From Candidatus Eiseniibacteriota bacterium (lineage in GTDB: Bacteria > Eisenbacteria > RBG-16-71-46 > CAIMUX01 > WJJG01): 64,000 nt of DNA. Each line of letters begins with the position of its first letter. Position 1 is the stretch's first letter. The notes beneath the pieces are model-generated. The model saw only the letters and a list, made by a program, of their open reading frames with translations. It was not told where the DNA came from and did not search any database. The stretch spans positions 1 to 64,000 of the forward strand of contig JAGMBO010000082.1 in NCBI GenBank assembly GCA_023129715.1, in the 5' to 3' direction. Shown in pieces: positions 24,390 to 33,484 of this stretch. A program made the position numbers and the translations under genes.

Positions 24390-25352
24390 GTGAGCGCGCA
24401 ACCATCGGCCGCCGGCACCGAGCTGCTCAACCGCCTCGGGCGTGGGATGCAGCGTCTGGGGCCGGAGCGGGCTGCGCGCTGGGGGCGCGCGCTGGGCGAC
24501 CTGCGACGCCTCGCCGCACCACGTGAGGCACGCACCGTGGCGCGCAATCTCGCCTGGCTGGGCCTCGACCGCCTGTGCGCCTCGCCACCGGTGGCGGCGA
24601 CCTATCACGCCTTCGGAAGCTTCGTCGTCGAGTTCATCCAAGCTCAGGGACTCTCGGCCGAGGCCATCGCCGCCCGCTGGGAATGGCGGGGCGCGGAACA
24701 TCTGCGCGAACTCGCCGCCGGGCGGGCGGGGTTCATCCTCGCCGGCGCGCACACCGGCAACTGGGAATTGCTGGCCGCTCTTGGGCCGCTGCTTGGCCGT
24801 GGCGTCGTCGCCCCGGCCGAGACCCAGTTCCACCCGCTCGTCTCCGAAACACTCAGGCGACACAAGCGTCGCTGGGGGTTGACCTCGATCTCCCCCGGGG
24901 CATCGATGCGACCACTCGCATCGGCCCTGCACCAGGGTGATCTGGTCGCGCTGCCCCTGGATGGCGGGACCTTCCACCGCGGGCTCTCGGTCGAGCTCCT
25001 GGGACGGCAGGTGCGAATCGCCCCCGGAGCGGCCCGCCTGGCCTTGCTGAGCGGACGCCCGATTCTGCCCGTCTTCGCCCGGCGCACGGGCTTCCTCAGC
25101 CAGCGCGTCTCGATCGGAACTCCCCTATGGCCGGGCCCGGCCCGCCGGGCGGCGCAGCGCAGGATCGACTCAGGCGCCGGCGAACGCAACACAACCCCTT
25201 CGCGGCTGGCGGCGGTGATCCTCGCCCAACAGGCCGCCGACCAGCTCGGCGCTCACTTGCGCGCCACGCCCGGGCAGTGGTGTATCTTCCGGCCGCTCGA
25301 GCAGGAGGCGTTGCCGCCGGAATCCCGCGGGGTGCGTGCCGACCACGTTTGA
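24390..25352 (+). CDS. LpxL/HtrB-like lipid acyltransferase
   Basis: GTG 24390 begins a 320-residue protein of the lysophospholipid acyltransferase family. The catalytic HX4E motif is AHTGNWELL (about residue 120), preceded by FVVEFIQAQGLSAEAI and followed by FHPLVSETLRRHKRRWG, a basic surface, and LALLSGRPILPVFARR. LpxL enzymes add secondary acyl chains to lipid A at the inner membrane, which would imply a Gram-negative envelope. A seven-codon ORF (ATG 24370) ends on the GTG, possible coupling with the VTT gene 16 bases upstream. Ribosome-binding site is weak. Confidence 0.85.
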   Translation: MSAQPSAAGTELLNRLGRGMQRLGPERAARWGRALGDLRRLAAPREARTVARNLAWLGLDRLCASPPVAATYHAFGSFVVEFIQAQGLSAEAIAARWEWRGAEHLRELAAGRAGFILAGAHTGNWELLAALGPLLGRGVVAPAETQFHPLVSETLRRHKRRWGLTSISPGASMRPLASALHQGDLVALPLDGGTFHRGLSVELLGRQVRIAPGAARLALLSGRPILPVFARRTGFLSQRVSIGTPLWPGPARRAAQRRIDSGAGERNTTPSRLAAVILAQQAADQLGAHLRATPGQWCIFRPLEQEALPPESRGVRADHV

Positions 25353-25443
25353 GCGGGGCGCGGTTGCGACGCCCCGAACCGTAGGCTAGACTGAGCCGGT
25401 TTTGTCAACCTCGGGGGTTCGCGAACAGGGAAGGAGAACCGCC

Positions 25444-26517
25444 ATGAGAGCGCTAGATTCCATCGTGGAACTTCTCGGCAACGAGGCCGACAGTCTGCTG
25501 AAGCACAAGTGCCAAACGGTCTCGAAAGATCAGCTCCATCTCCCCGGACCCGACTTTGTCGAGCGTATCTGGGCGGGCAGCGATCGCTCGCCGCAGGTCC
25601 TGCGCAACCTGCAGGCCCTCTGCTCGCATGGGCGGCTGGCCGGCACCGGCTACGTCTCGTTCCTGCCGGTCGATCAGGCCATCGAGCACTCCGCGGGCGC
25701 CAGCTTCGCCCCCAATCCGATCTACTTCGATCCCGAGAACATCGTGCGCCTGGCAATCGAGGGCGGGTGTAGCGGCGTCGCCTCGACGCTCGGCGTGCTG
25801 GGCTCGGTGGCGCGCAAGTACGCCCATCGGATCCCATTCATCGTCAAGATCAACCACAACGAGCTGCTGACCTATCCGAATAAGTTCGACCAGATCCTCT
25901 TCGCCCAGGTGGAACAGGCCTACGACCTGGGCGCCGTCGCCGTCGGCGCTACGATCTATTTCGGCTCCCAGGAATCGAACGGCCAAATCATCGAGATCAG
26001 CGAGGCCTTCCAGATCGCCCACGAGTTGGGCATGACAACGGTGCTCTGGTGCTACCTGCGCAACCCAGCCTTCAAGGTCGGCGGCGTCGACCATCACTCC
26101 AGCGCAGATCTGACCGGACAGGCGAATCATCTCGGCGCAACCATCCAGGCCGACATCATCAAGCAGAAGCAACCGACCCAAGACGGGGGCTATGCGGCGC
26201 TGAACGCCGGCAAGGAGAGCTTCGGCAAGTACCGCGATGAGATGTACTCCAAGCTGAGCTCGAAGCACCCGATCGATCTGACCCGTGTGCAGGTGATCAA
26301 CAACTACATGGGTCGTGTCGGCCTGATCAATTCGGGCGGCGCCTCGGGCAAGAATGATCTGGCCCAGGCGGTGCGCACGGCGGTGATCAACAAGCGCGCC
26401 GGCGGGATGGGGCTGATCTCGGGACGCAAGGCGTTCCAGAAGCCGATGGCCGAGGGGGTCGCGCTGCTCAATGCGATTCAGGACGTTTACTTGAACGAAG
26501 AGATCACCGTCGCCTGA
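25444..26517 (+). CDS. fbaB: Class I fructose-bisphosphate aldolase (FbaB/DhnA type)
   Basis: ATG 25444 has GGAAGGAGAA upstream. The 357-residue protein matches bacterial DhnA-type class I aldolases: [88 protein letters not shown] and [10 protein letters not shown]. It interconverts fructose-1,6-bisphosphate and triose phosphates through a lysine Schiff base in glycolysis or gluconeogenesis. Length is normal. Confidence 0.95.
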   Translation: MRALDSIVELLGNEADSLLKHKCQTVSKDQLHLPGPDFVERIWAGSDRSPQVLRNLQALCSHGRLAGTGYVSFLPVDQAIEHSAGASFAPNPIYFDPENIVRLAIEGGCSGVASTLGVLGSVARKYAHRIPFIVKINHNELLTYPNKFDQILFAQVEQAYDLGAVAVGATIYFGSQESNGQIIEISEAFQIAHELGMTTVLWCYLRNPAFKVGGVDHHSSADLTGQANHLGATIQADIIKQKQPTQDGGYAALNAGKESFGKYRDEMYSKLSSKHPIDLTRVQVINNYMGRVGLINSGGASGKNDLAQAVRTAVINKRAGGMGLISGRKAFQKPMAEGVALLNAIQDVYLNEEITVA

Positions 26518-26634
26518 TCGGTCCCCGCGCCGTCCGCGATTCGGATCGATGTCTCGCCGTCACGGCCCCCCAGCCGTGGCGGCACGCAGGAAACCGGGAC
26601 CTCTGAGAAGATCGGAGGTTCCCGGAGGAGCGAA

Positions 26635-26798
26635 GATCTCCGGAGAAGTACAGATCCCTGGAGGAACGGAGATCTCCGGAGAAGTGGAGATCCCTGGAGG
26701 AACGGAGATCTCCGGAGAAGTGGAGATCCCTGGAGAAACGGAGATCTCCGGAGAAGTGGAGATCCCTGGAGAAACGGAGATCTCCGGAGGAAAGGAAG
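26635..26798. repeat. 36-bp tandem repeats, SD-bearing, upstream of pepD
   Basis: Four 36-bp units start at 26635, 26671, 26707 and 26743, with a partial fifth from 26779 and a degenerate one before 26635. Each contains gatctccggagaag and gatccctggag. Because the period is a multiple of three, both strands stay open, but no protein family is recognised. The last, altered unit supplies the GGAGG-AAAGGAAG ribosome-binding region of pepD. Confidence 0.9.
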
Positions 26799-26805
26799 CA
26801 CCCCG

Positions 26806-28275
26806 ATGAGTGAGGTCGCTCGACTCGAGCCCCAACCGCTGTGGCGTTACTTCGTCGACCTGGGCAAGATCCCGCGCTGCTCGAAGCACGAAGAGGCGGC
26901 GATCACCTGGATCGCCCAGGTGGGCGCCGATCACGGTTGTGAGACCGAGCGCGATCGCGTCGGCAACCTGCTGATCCGTGTCCCGGCGAGCAAGGGCTGC
27001 GAGGATGCGCCACCGGTGGCGATCCAATCACATGCGGACATGGTCTGCGAGAAGAATAGCGATGTGGACCATGACTTCACGCGCGACCCGATTCGCATGG
27101 TCGTCGACAGCGGCGATGTGCGCGCCGAGGGAACAACGCTGGGAGCCGACAATGGGATCGGCGTCGCCGCCGCGCTGGCGTTTCTCGATGCGCCCGATGC
27201 GGTTCATGGCCCGCTCGAGCTGCTCTTCACCATCGACGAGGAGACGGGCCTGACCGGCGCCTTCGGGATCGAGCCCGGCTTCCTGCGCGCCCGCTACATG
27301 ATCAATCTCGACTCCGAAGAGATCGGTGTCTTCACCGTCGGCTGTGCCGGCGGACGCGACGCGCGGATTCTCTGGCAGGCTCCGCGCACGACCCCGCCGG
27401 CGGGCTCGGTGATGCGCCTCACGGTCCAGGGCCTGCAAGGGGGCCACTCGGGAACCGACATCCACAAGAACCGCGGCAACAGCATCAAGATCCTCGCGCG
27501 CCTACTGCTCGCGGCGGCCGATGACCTTCCCGCGGGCGCATTGATGCTCGGCGCCCTCTCGAGCGGAAGCAAACGCAATGCGATTCCGCGGGAGGGGCAC
27601 GCCGAGGTCTTTCTCGCCGAGGGCCAAGCCGAGACGGCCCGCCGGGCGATCGAGCGGGAAGCCGAGCGCGTGCGGGCGCAGCTCGCGGAGACCGATCCGG
27701 GCTTCGCCATGGAACTGAAGCCCGCCCCCGAAGGCACCCGCTTCACCGGCGCCGCCGAGAGCCTGCGTCTCCTGCGCATGATCGATGCGCTGCCCCAAGG
27801 CGTGCTGGCGATGAGTGTCGCCATCCCCACGCTGGTGGAGACCTCCAACAACGTCGGCGTGCTCGAGGATCTCGGCGAGGGCTATCGGATCATCTGTGCC
27901 ACGCGCTCGTCGCTGGCGCCCGCGTTGACCGCCGCCCAGGCACAACTGCGCGCCGTCGCGCTGCTCGGCGGTGCGGAGATCGAGCTGCATGCCGGCTACC
28001 CGGGCTGGCAACCGAATCTGAAATCACCGCTGCTCGCGCGGGCCAAGGCGATCTACCAGCGGCTCTTCGGCAAGGAGGGGCGCGTGGGGGCGATCCATGC
28101 CGGGCTGGAATGCGGTCTCTTCACCGATAAGTACCCCGATCTCGATATCATTTCCTACGGCGCCGACATCACCGGCGCCCATTCACCCGACGAGCGCGTC
28201 GGAATCGAGTCGGTGGCCAAACTCTGGGAACTGACCGGCGCCCTGCTCGAGGATCTCACGCGCGCGGAGGCCTAG
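26806..28275 (+). CDS. pepD: Aminoacyl-histidine dipeptidase (M20C)
   Basis: ATG 26806 follows GGAGGAAAGGAAG from the end of the repeat array. The 489-residue protein is a full-length M20C peptidase: FVDLGKIPRCSKHEEA, IQSHADMVCEKN (first metal His and Asp), GTTLGADNGIG (bridging Asp), FTIDEETGLTGA (catalytic Glu), GGHSGTDIHKNRGNS in the dimerisation lid, and ISYGADITGAHSPDERV (last His). It hydrolyses Xaa-His and other dipeptides with two zinc ions in the cytosol. The ClC gene begins two bases after its stop. Confidence 0.95.
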   Translation: MSEVARLEPQPLWRYFVDLGKIPRCSKHEEAAITWIAQVGADHGCETERDRVGNLLIRVPASKGCEDAPPVAIQSHADMVCEKNSDVDHDFTRDPIRMVVDSGDVRAEGTTLGADNGIGVAAALAFLDAPDAVHGPLELLFTIDEETGLTGAFGIEPGFLRARYMINLDSEEIGVFTVGCAGGRDARILWQAPRTTPPAGSVMRLTVQGLQGGHSGTDIHKNRGNSIKILARLLLAAADDLPAGALMLGALSSGSKRNAIPREGHAEVFLAEGQAETARRAIEREAERVRAQLAETDPGFAMELKPAPEGTRFTGAAESLRLLRMIDALPQGVLAMSVAIPTLVETSNNVGVLEDLGEGYRIICATRSSLAPALTAAQAQLRAVALLGGAEIELHAGYPGWQPNLKSPLLARAKAIYQRLFGKEGRVGAIHAGLECGLFTDKYPDLDIISYGADITGAHSPDERVGIESVAKLWELTGALLEDLTRAEA

Positions 28276-28276
28276 C

Positions 28277-30382
28277 ATGAGCGGTGGCGGTTCGCGCTGC
28301 TCCCCTCCGACCGATCTCCCCGCCGGAGAAACGTCCTCCGCGGGACGTACACCGGCGTCCCTGCGCCGGATGCGCTTGAATCTCGGCGACCGCACGACGC
28401 TGATCCTGCTCGCCCTAGTGATCGGAATCGCCGGAGGCTTCGGGGCGGTCTTCTTCCGCTGGTTGATCGGCGCCGTCCAAGATCTGGCCTGGGGTCCGGG
28501 CGGCACGCCGCTCGAGAAGATCGTCCGTTCCCCCTGGTACTGGCGCATGCTGGTGCCCGCCGCCGGTGGACTGCTGGTCGGATTGATCGTCAAGTTCCTC
28601 GCCCCGGAGGCCAAAGGCCATGGGGTCCCCGAGGTGATGAACGCGGTGGCGCGCATGGGCGGCGTCATCCGGCCCATCGTCGCGGTGGCGAAATCGTTCG
28701 CCTCGGCGATCTGCATTGCCACCGGAGGTTCGGTCGGCCGCGAGGGACCGATCGTCCAGATCGGATCGGCCATCGGCTCGAGCATCGGGCAGCTCCTGCA
28801 CCTCTCGACGCGGCGCATTCGCACCTGCGTCGGCTGCGGCGCCGCGGCCGGGATCGCGGCGACCTTCAACGCGCCGATTGCCGCCGCCTTCTTCGCCGCC
28901 GAGGTGATCATCGGTGAGTTCGGCCCGCGCGCCTTCGGCGCCGTGGTGATCAGCTCCGTCGCCGCCACGGTGATCGCACGCACCTTTCTCGGGGACATCC
29001 CCGCCTTCGAGATCCCCGAGTATGCCCTGGTCAATCCCGCCGAGATGATCACCTACGCCATCCTGGGACTCACGGCCGGGGTTGTGGCGGTCGGCTTCGT
29101 TCAAACGCTGGACTGGTTCGAGGAAACCTTCGACCGGATGAAGCGCATCCCGGCATTCCTGCAGCCGGTGATCGGCGGGATCGGCATCGGCGGCCTGGCG
29201 CTGATTCTCCCGGAGGTGATGGGGGTCGGCTATGACACGATCTCCGCCGCCCTCAACGTCCGGTTGGGATTGGGGATTCTCGCCGCCGTGCTGATCGCCA
29301 AGCTGGTGGCCACCAGCTTCACCCTCGGCTCAGGCGGATCGGGCGGGATCTTTGCCCCCTCGCTCTTCATGGGCGCCGCCCTGGGCGGTCTGATCGGCCA
29401 CCTCGCCCAGCACGTCTTCCCCTTTGCCATGGCCTCCCCCGGCGCCTATGCGGTGGTCGGGATGGGGGCGGTGGTCGCCGCCGCGACGCATGCGCCGATT
29501 ACCGCGATCTTGATCATCTTCGAGATGACCGGCGATTACCGGGTGATCCTCGGCGTGATGGTCTCCTGCATTCTGAGCACGCTCGTCGCCCAGCGCCTGC
29601 GGCGCGAGTCGATCTACACGATCAAGCTGATGCGCCGCGGCATCGACTTGCAGGCCGGACAAGAGATCAATGTCCTGCGCCAGCTCAAGGTGGGCGACAT
29701 CCTGCGCCGCGATGTCGAGACGGTGCCGCGCTCGGCGGGCCTGGACGAGCTCTACCGCCACATGGTCGAGTCTCCCCACTACGAGTTTTTCACCGTCGAC
29801 GACAGCGGCGGCTTGGTCGGGGTCGTCAGTGTCGACGATCTGCGCCGCACGCTCCCCCACCTCGAGGAACTGCGCCGCGTGGCAATCGCGGAGGACATCC
29901 AGGCGAGCCCGGTGATTCATGTCCGTGAGGACGATACGCTCGACTGCGCCATGCAGCAGTTCGGCAAGGGCAGCTTCGAGGAACTGCCCGTCCTCCCGGC
30001 CGGTGATTCGATGGTCCCGATCGGAACGATCCGCCGCGCCGATGTGATCCGCGCCTACAACAAGGAAATCCTCAAAGTCGACCTCGTCGGTTCGCTCTCG
30101 ACACGGCTCAGCTCGGCGGCCAAGCTGCGCACCTGGGAGACGGTCGGTGGCTACGTGCTGGCTCAGATGGAGGCCCCGCCGCATCTCTGCAACCGCAAGC
30201 TAGCCGAGCTGAGGCTGCGCCAGGACCATGGCGTCCAGATCATCCTGATCGAACGCGCCACCGAGACCGGTGACCATCGCTTCGCCTTCCCGACGCACGC
30301 GTCCGTGCTCCATCCCGGAGACGGGGTGATCCTCTTCGGCCGGCGCGAACATGTCGATCGCCTGGTGCGCGAGACGCGCTGA
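28277..30382 (+). CDS. ClC chloride channel/transporter with CBS and TrkA-C domains
   Basis: The 701-residue protein starts at ATG 28277. Membrane part: GHGVPEVMNAVA, GGSVGREGPIVQIGSAIGS (about 149-167, with the gating Glu of GREGP), FNAPIAAAFFAAEV and GSGGIFAPSLFMGA, covering the Cl-binding motifs. Cytosolic part: two CBS modules (DILRRDVETVPRSA.., ASPVIHVREDDTLD) and a C-terminal TrkA-C/RCK-C-like domain (LAELRLRQDHGVQIILIER, HPGDGVILFGRREHVDRL). The latter points to ligand control. Channel versus H+/Cl- exchanger cannot be decided without alignment of the inner proton glutamate. Confidence 0.93.
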   Translation: MSGGGSRCSPPTDLPAGETSSAGRTPASLRRMRLNLGDRTTLILLALVIGIAGGFGAVFFRWLIGAVQDLAWGPGGTPLEKIVRSPWYWRMLVPAAGGLLVGLIVKFLAPEAKGHGVPEVMNAVARMGGVIRPIVAVAKSFASAICIATGGSVGREGPIVQIGSAIGSSIGQLLHLSTRRIRTCVGCGAAAGIAATFNAPIAAAFFAAEVIIGEFGPRAFGAVVISSVAATVIARTFLGDIPAFEIPEYALVNPAEMITYAILGLTAGVVAVGFVQTLDWFEETFDRMKRIPAFLQPVIGGIGIGGLALILPEVMGVGYDTISAALNVRLGLGILAAVLIAKLVATSFTLGSGGSGGIFAPSLFMGAALGGLIGHLAQHVFPFAMASPGAYAVVGMGAVVAAATHAPITAILIIFEMTGDYRVILGVMVSCILSTLVAQRLRRESIYTIKLMRRGIDLQAGQEINVLRQLKVGDILRRDVETVPRSAGLDELYRHMVESPHYEFFTVDDSGGLVGVVSVDDLRRTLPHLEELRRVAIAEDIQASPVIHVREDDTLDCAMQQFGKGSFEELPVLPAGDSMVPIGTIRRADVIRAYNKEILKVDLVGSLSTRLSSAAKLRTWETVGGYVLAQMEAPPHLCNRKLAELRLRQDHGVQIILIERATETGDHRFAFPTHASVLHPGDGVILFGRREHVDRLVRETR

Positions 30383-30456
30383 ATGGCTATGCACGAATCT
30401 CACCCCACTGGACTGTGCCGAATCGCGCGAAGCGATTCAGTTCCGGCGGAGAAGCA

Positions 30457-31782
30457 ATGAATCCCTTCATCGATCACTGGCTCCTCGATCGGGACATCAC
30501 CCACTTGAATCACGGTTCCTTCGGCGCCTGCCCGATTCCGGTGCTCGCTGTGCAAGATGAGTGGCGCCGGCGGATGGAGCGCAACCCGGTCGGCTTCTTC
30601 GGGCGTGAACTGGACGGGCGGTTGGATGCGGCCCGCGAGACCCTGGGGCGCTTTGTCGGCGTCGCGGCGGATGATCTCGCCCTGCTGCCCAACGTGACCA
30701 TCGCGGTCAATACGGTGCTGCGCGCGCTGCCCATCGATCCGGGCGACGAGATCCTGACCAGCGACCACGAGTACAACGCCTGCCGCACGGCACTCGAGTT
30801 CGTCGCCCAGCGGCGCGGAGCGCGAATCGTCGTGGCCGCCCTGCCCTTTCCGGCCTCCTCGGCAGAGGAGTTGGCGGCGGCGTTCCTCGCGGGCGTCACC
30901 GCGCGCACGCGCTTGGCCCTGCTCGATCATGTGACCAGCCCGACCGGCCTGGTCATGCCGGTGGGTGCGATCGTGCGGGAACTCGAGGGCCGCGGGATCA
31001 CGACACTGGTCGATGGCGCCCATGCGCCCGGGATGCTGCCGGTCTCGATTGCCGAGCTGGGCTGCGCGTTCTATGCCGGCAACTGTCATAAGTGGATCTG
31101 CGCGCCCAAGGGCGTCGGGTTCCTCTATGTGCGGGCCGACCGGCAAGCGGCGCTGCGCCCGCTGGTGATCAGCCATGGGGCAAACGCACGCCGGCGCGAC
31201 CGCCCGCGCTTCCGCCTCGAGTTCGATTGGACCGGCACGCACGATCCGAGCGGCGCCCTCGCCCTGCCGGCCGCCCTCGACTTCATGGGAGACCTGTTGC
31301 CCGGGGGGTGGCCCGAGTTGCAGGCGCACAATCATGCGCTCGTCTGCGAGGGACGGCGCCTTCTCTGTGCGGCGCTCGATATCGCCCCCCCCTGCCCCGA
31401 GGAACTGCTCGGCTCGCTGGCCGCGATCCCGCTGCCCTGGGCCGAAGAAGCCGCCGCGGGCGACGGCCAGGCGGCGACAGCAGGCGAGGTGCCGGCCGCG
31501 GGCACCGGGCAAGCTGCGGCTGCCGGCGGGGTGCCGGCCGCCGCCACGACCCCGCCGCGGCGTGTGCAAGCTGCGGCGGAGGAGGATCACGCCCCGCGCG
31601 CGGTGCCCCCCGTGGACGATCCGCTGGAGCGTCTCCTCTTCGATCACTACCGCATCGTCGTGCCGGTCTTTCGCTGGCCGCAGCCGCGCCTGCGTCTGCT
31701 GCGCATCTCGGCGCAGATCTACAATCGTCTCGAGGACTACCAGCGCCTCGCCGATGCGCTGCGTATGCTGCTGCGGCCCTGA
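30457..31782 (+). CDS. Class V aminotransferase (isopenicillin-N epimerase-like)
   Basis: ATG 30457 has GGAGAA upstream. The 441-residue PLP protein shows THLNHGSFGACP, NVTIAVNTVLRAL, SDHEYNA, LVDGAHAPGMLP (Asp186) and the lysine site AGNCHKWICAPKG (Lys212). The nearest type is the isopenicillin-N epimerase/cysteine desulfurase-like group; substrate unknown. Residues about 330-385 are an Ala/Gly/Pro-rich insert made of two 14-residue repeats plus a linker, placed between the large and small domains. Confidence 0.85.
   Translation: MNPFIDHWLLDRDITHLNHGSFGACPIPVLAVQDEWRRRMERNPVGFFGRELDGRLDAARETLGRFVGVAADDLALLPNVTIAVNTVLRALPIDPGDEILTSDHEYNACRTALEFVAQRRGARIVVAALPFPASSAEELAAAFLAGVTARTRLALLDHVTSPTGLVMPVGAIVRELEGRGITTLVDGAHAPGMLPVSIAELGCAFYAGNCHKWICAPKGVGFLYVRADRQAALRPLVISHGANARRRDRPRFRLEFDWTGTHDPSGALALPAALDFMGDLLPGGWPELQAHNHALVCEGRRLLCAALDIAPPCPEELLGSLAAIPLPWAEEAAAGDGQAATAGEVPAAGTGQAAAAGGVPAAATTPPRRVQAAAEEDHAPRAVPPVDDPLERLLFDHYRIVVPVFRWPQPRLRLLRISAQIYNRLEDYQRLADALRMLLRP
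31453..31536. repeat. Two 42-bp repeats inside the aminotransferase gene
   Basis: Units at 31453-31494 and 31495-31536 encode AAGDGQAATAGEVP and AAGTGQAAAAGGVP, in frame. Confidence 0.85.
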
Positions 31783-31963
31783 CCCGCCCAGGTTCTTTCT
31801 GGCGCAGAGATGCGCAACTGAGTTATCCTGTACCAGTTCACGTGCCCCCGACGATGCCGAATTGGCTCGACTTGTCGCCGCTGAAAGACTTGACCGGGTA
31901 GGGGGCGGGCCGCGAAGACCATGGGATCACTGAAGTCAAGAGAACCACTAGTTAGCCCCTGAA

Positions 31964-32536
31964 ATGAAAAACGACAAAATGGACAATAGGAAGAATCGGG
32001 TATGCTCGGTTGAAAGAGCAGGCAGGCTTGACAACAGGTTCCGAAGATGGGTACAGAACCCCCGGAAAATACTCAGCCCTTACATTAGAGAGGGAATGAC
32101 GGTCCTAGATTTCGGTTGTGGTTCGGGCTATTTCACTGTTGCCATTGCACAAATGGTTGGCAAATCCGGCCGGGTTATTGCTGCCGATATGCAGGAAGGA
32201 ATGCTTCAGAAACTCAGACATAGAATTCATAAGACGGAACTGGAGAAACGTATCACACTGCATAGGTGCAAAGAGAATAGAATCGGCTTATCAGAAAAGG
32301 TTGATTTTGCTTTGGCCTTTTATGTGATTCACGAGCTTCCCAACCAAGGAGGGTTTTTCGAGGAACTGGAATCCACCTTGCAGCGGGGCGGACAAGTTCT
32401 TGTAGTGGAGCCACCATTTCATGTATCAAAGTCGGCCTTTCTGGAAACCATCAGAAACGCCCAAGACGCTGGATTCAAGCTTGACGTAGGACCGAAAGTG
32501 ACGTTCAACAAGACAGTGATCTTGAAAAAGGCCTGA
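31964..32536 (+). CDS. SAM-dependent methyltransferase, atypical base composition
   Basis: ATG 31964 (or 31979) opens a 190-residue class I methyltransferase: motif I VLDFGCGSGYFTVAIAQMVG, motif II VIAADMQEGML, then DFALAFYVIHELPNQ and GGQVLVVEPP. Lys, Asn, Ile and A/T-ending codons are frequent, unlike neighbours on both sides, so it looks recently transferred. Small-molecule substrate unknown; related UbiE/Methyltransf_11 proteins act on quinones, arsenicals and antibiotics. No good Shine-Dalgarno. It stands alone with a GGCT gene and a micro-protein. Confidence 0.85.
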   Translation: MKNDKMDNRKNRVCSVERAGRLDNRFRRWVQNPRKILSPYIREGMTVLDFGCGSGYFTVAIAQMVGKSGRVIAADMQEGMLQKLRHRIHKTELEKRITLHRCKENRIGLSEKVDFALAFYVIHELPNQGGFFEELESTLQRGGQVLVVEPPFHVSKSAFLETIRNAQDAGFKLDVGPKVTFNKTVILKKA

Positions 32537-32609
32537 CAAGGCGCTCCACCGGACAGCAGATCCGCTCCGGGGCATTGCTGTCGGTGAGCCAGGTCGTTCG
32601 GCACGACAT

Positions 32610-33044
32610 ATGAAACTCTACTTCGCGTACGGATCGAACATGCAGAACGCGCAGATGCAACGGCGTTGTCCCGAGAGCAAGAAACTCGGCGTCGCTACTC
32701 TCAGGGGCTTCCGCTGGATCATTTCGATGCGTGGCTACGCAAACGTTGTCAAGTCCGCAGATGACGAGGTGGAGGGGGTGCTGTTTCAGATTTCGGATGC
32801 AGATGAAGAATCCCTGGATGGATTTGAGGGGGTTCATAGTGGGAGTTATGTCAAGCGGGATTTGCCTGTGTTGCAGGCCAACCAAGAGCAACGTGCTCTG
32901 GTCTACACAGACCCGGTGACCACCGAGGGCAACCCGAAGGCAGAGTATGTCAACCGCATCAATGCTGCGCTACGTGATGCGCGGTTGTCCGCGGCTTACG
33001 TGGTCGGCCATGTGCGCTGCTTCGTCCCGGAAAAGCAAGCCTGA
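32610..33044 (+). CDS. Gamma-glutamylcyclotransferase-like protein
   Basis: The 144-residue protein begins KLYFAYGSNM, the family signature loop (YGSN, residues 7-10), and has SLDGFEGVHSGSY with the probable catalytic Glu73, then LVYTD. GGCT-fold enzymes cyclise gamma-glutamyl amines to 5-oxoproline. Length is normal for AIG2/GGCT proteins. Composition is intermediate between the island and the rest of the window. Start context is weak. Confidence 0.9.
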   Translation: MKLYFAYGSNMQNAQMQRRCPESKKLGVATLRGFRWIISMRGYANVVKSADDEVEGVLFQISDADEESLDGFEGVHSGSYVKRDLPVLQANQEQRALVYTDPVTTEGNPKAEYVNRINAALRDARLSAAYVVGHVRCFVPEKQA

Positions 33045-33147
33045 GCCGAACCAAACACGGCACGCTATCGGCGGAGGCCGCCGAAGCTTGAGTGCGCTCG
33101 TTGGCCAGACCGCACCTAGAGACAGAGTAGCATTGGGAGGAGCACAC

Positions 33148-33285
33148 ATGAACAGACTTGGGTTTTTGGGCTTTCTCGGTTTCCTGGGATGCCTGGGCTT
33201 TCTGCCCGAGTCTCGGAGCCTGTTTGTTCTATTCGTGCTCTCTGCGTTGTTTGCTCTGTTCGCAGTGCCGACACGTAAGAAGTAG
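33148..33285 (+). CDS. LGFLGFLG hydrophobic micro-protein
   Basis: A 45-residue ORF with a strong GGGAGGAG six bases before ATG 33148. The sequence starts NRLGFLGFLGFLGCLGFLP, a Phe-Leu-Gly triplet repeat, and continues with a membrane-spanning segment (LFVLFVLSALFALFAV) and a basic end. Short FLG-rich membrane peptides of this look occur scattered in bacteria and archaea, often with mobile genes, function unknown. It is a plausible toxin-like or membrane-associated peptide. It lies at the end of the foreign island. Confidence 0.7.
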   Translation: MNRLGFLGFLGFLGCLGFLPESRSLFVLFVLSALFALFAVPTRKK

Positions 33286-33403
33286 ACGCGGGGGTCGGTG
33301 GGGCACAGCTTGGCACTTCGGGGTGCATACGAGCGAACGTGGGAGCGGCCGGGGAGAAGGCGAACGGATTAGTCCGAGGACATAGGTAACACTCTTCTCC
33401 TCA

Positions 33404-33423
33404 TCGGGGACTGGCGTCCCCGA
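33404..33423. terminator. Bidirectional hairpin between convergent genes
   Basis: tcggggac and gtccccga pair perfectly (8 bp, loop tggc) in the 200-base gap between the micro-protein gene and the 3' end of the membrane glycosyltransferase gene. Upstream is ttctcctca rich in pyrimidines. Confidence 0.55.
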
Positions 33424-33484
33424 CTGTCACGCGCTGGGCTTGTGCCATCGCGCGCCATGACGAGTGCTGGCGGCCCGCCACTCA

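Noticed and set aside
26635-26798. CRISPR array
   Set aside because: The 36-bp units are directly adjacent and nearly identical, with no unique spacers; it is a minisatellite. No cas gene is present.
26549-26809. 86-residue repeat protein upstream of pepD
   Set aside because: A period of 36 keeps every frame open on both strands; no start site or family supports translation.
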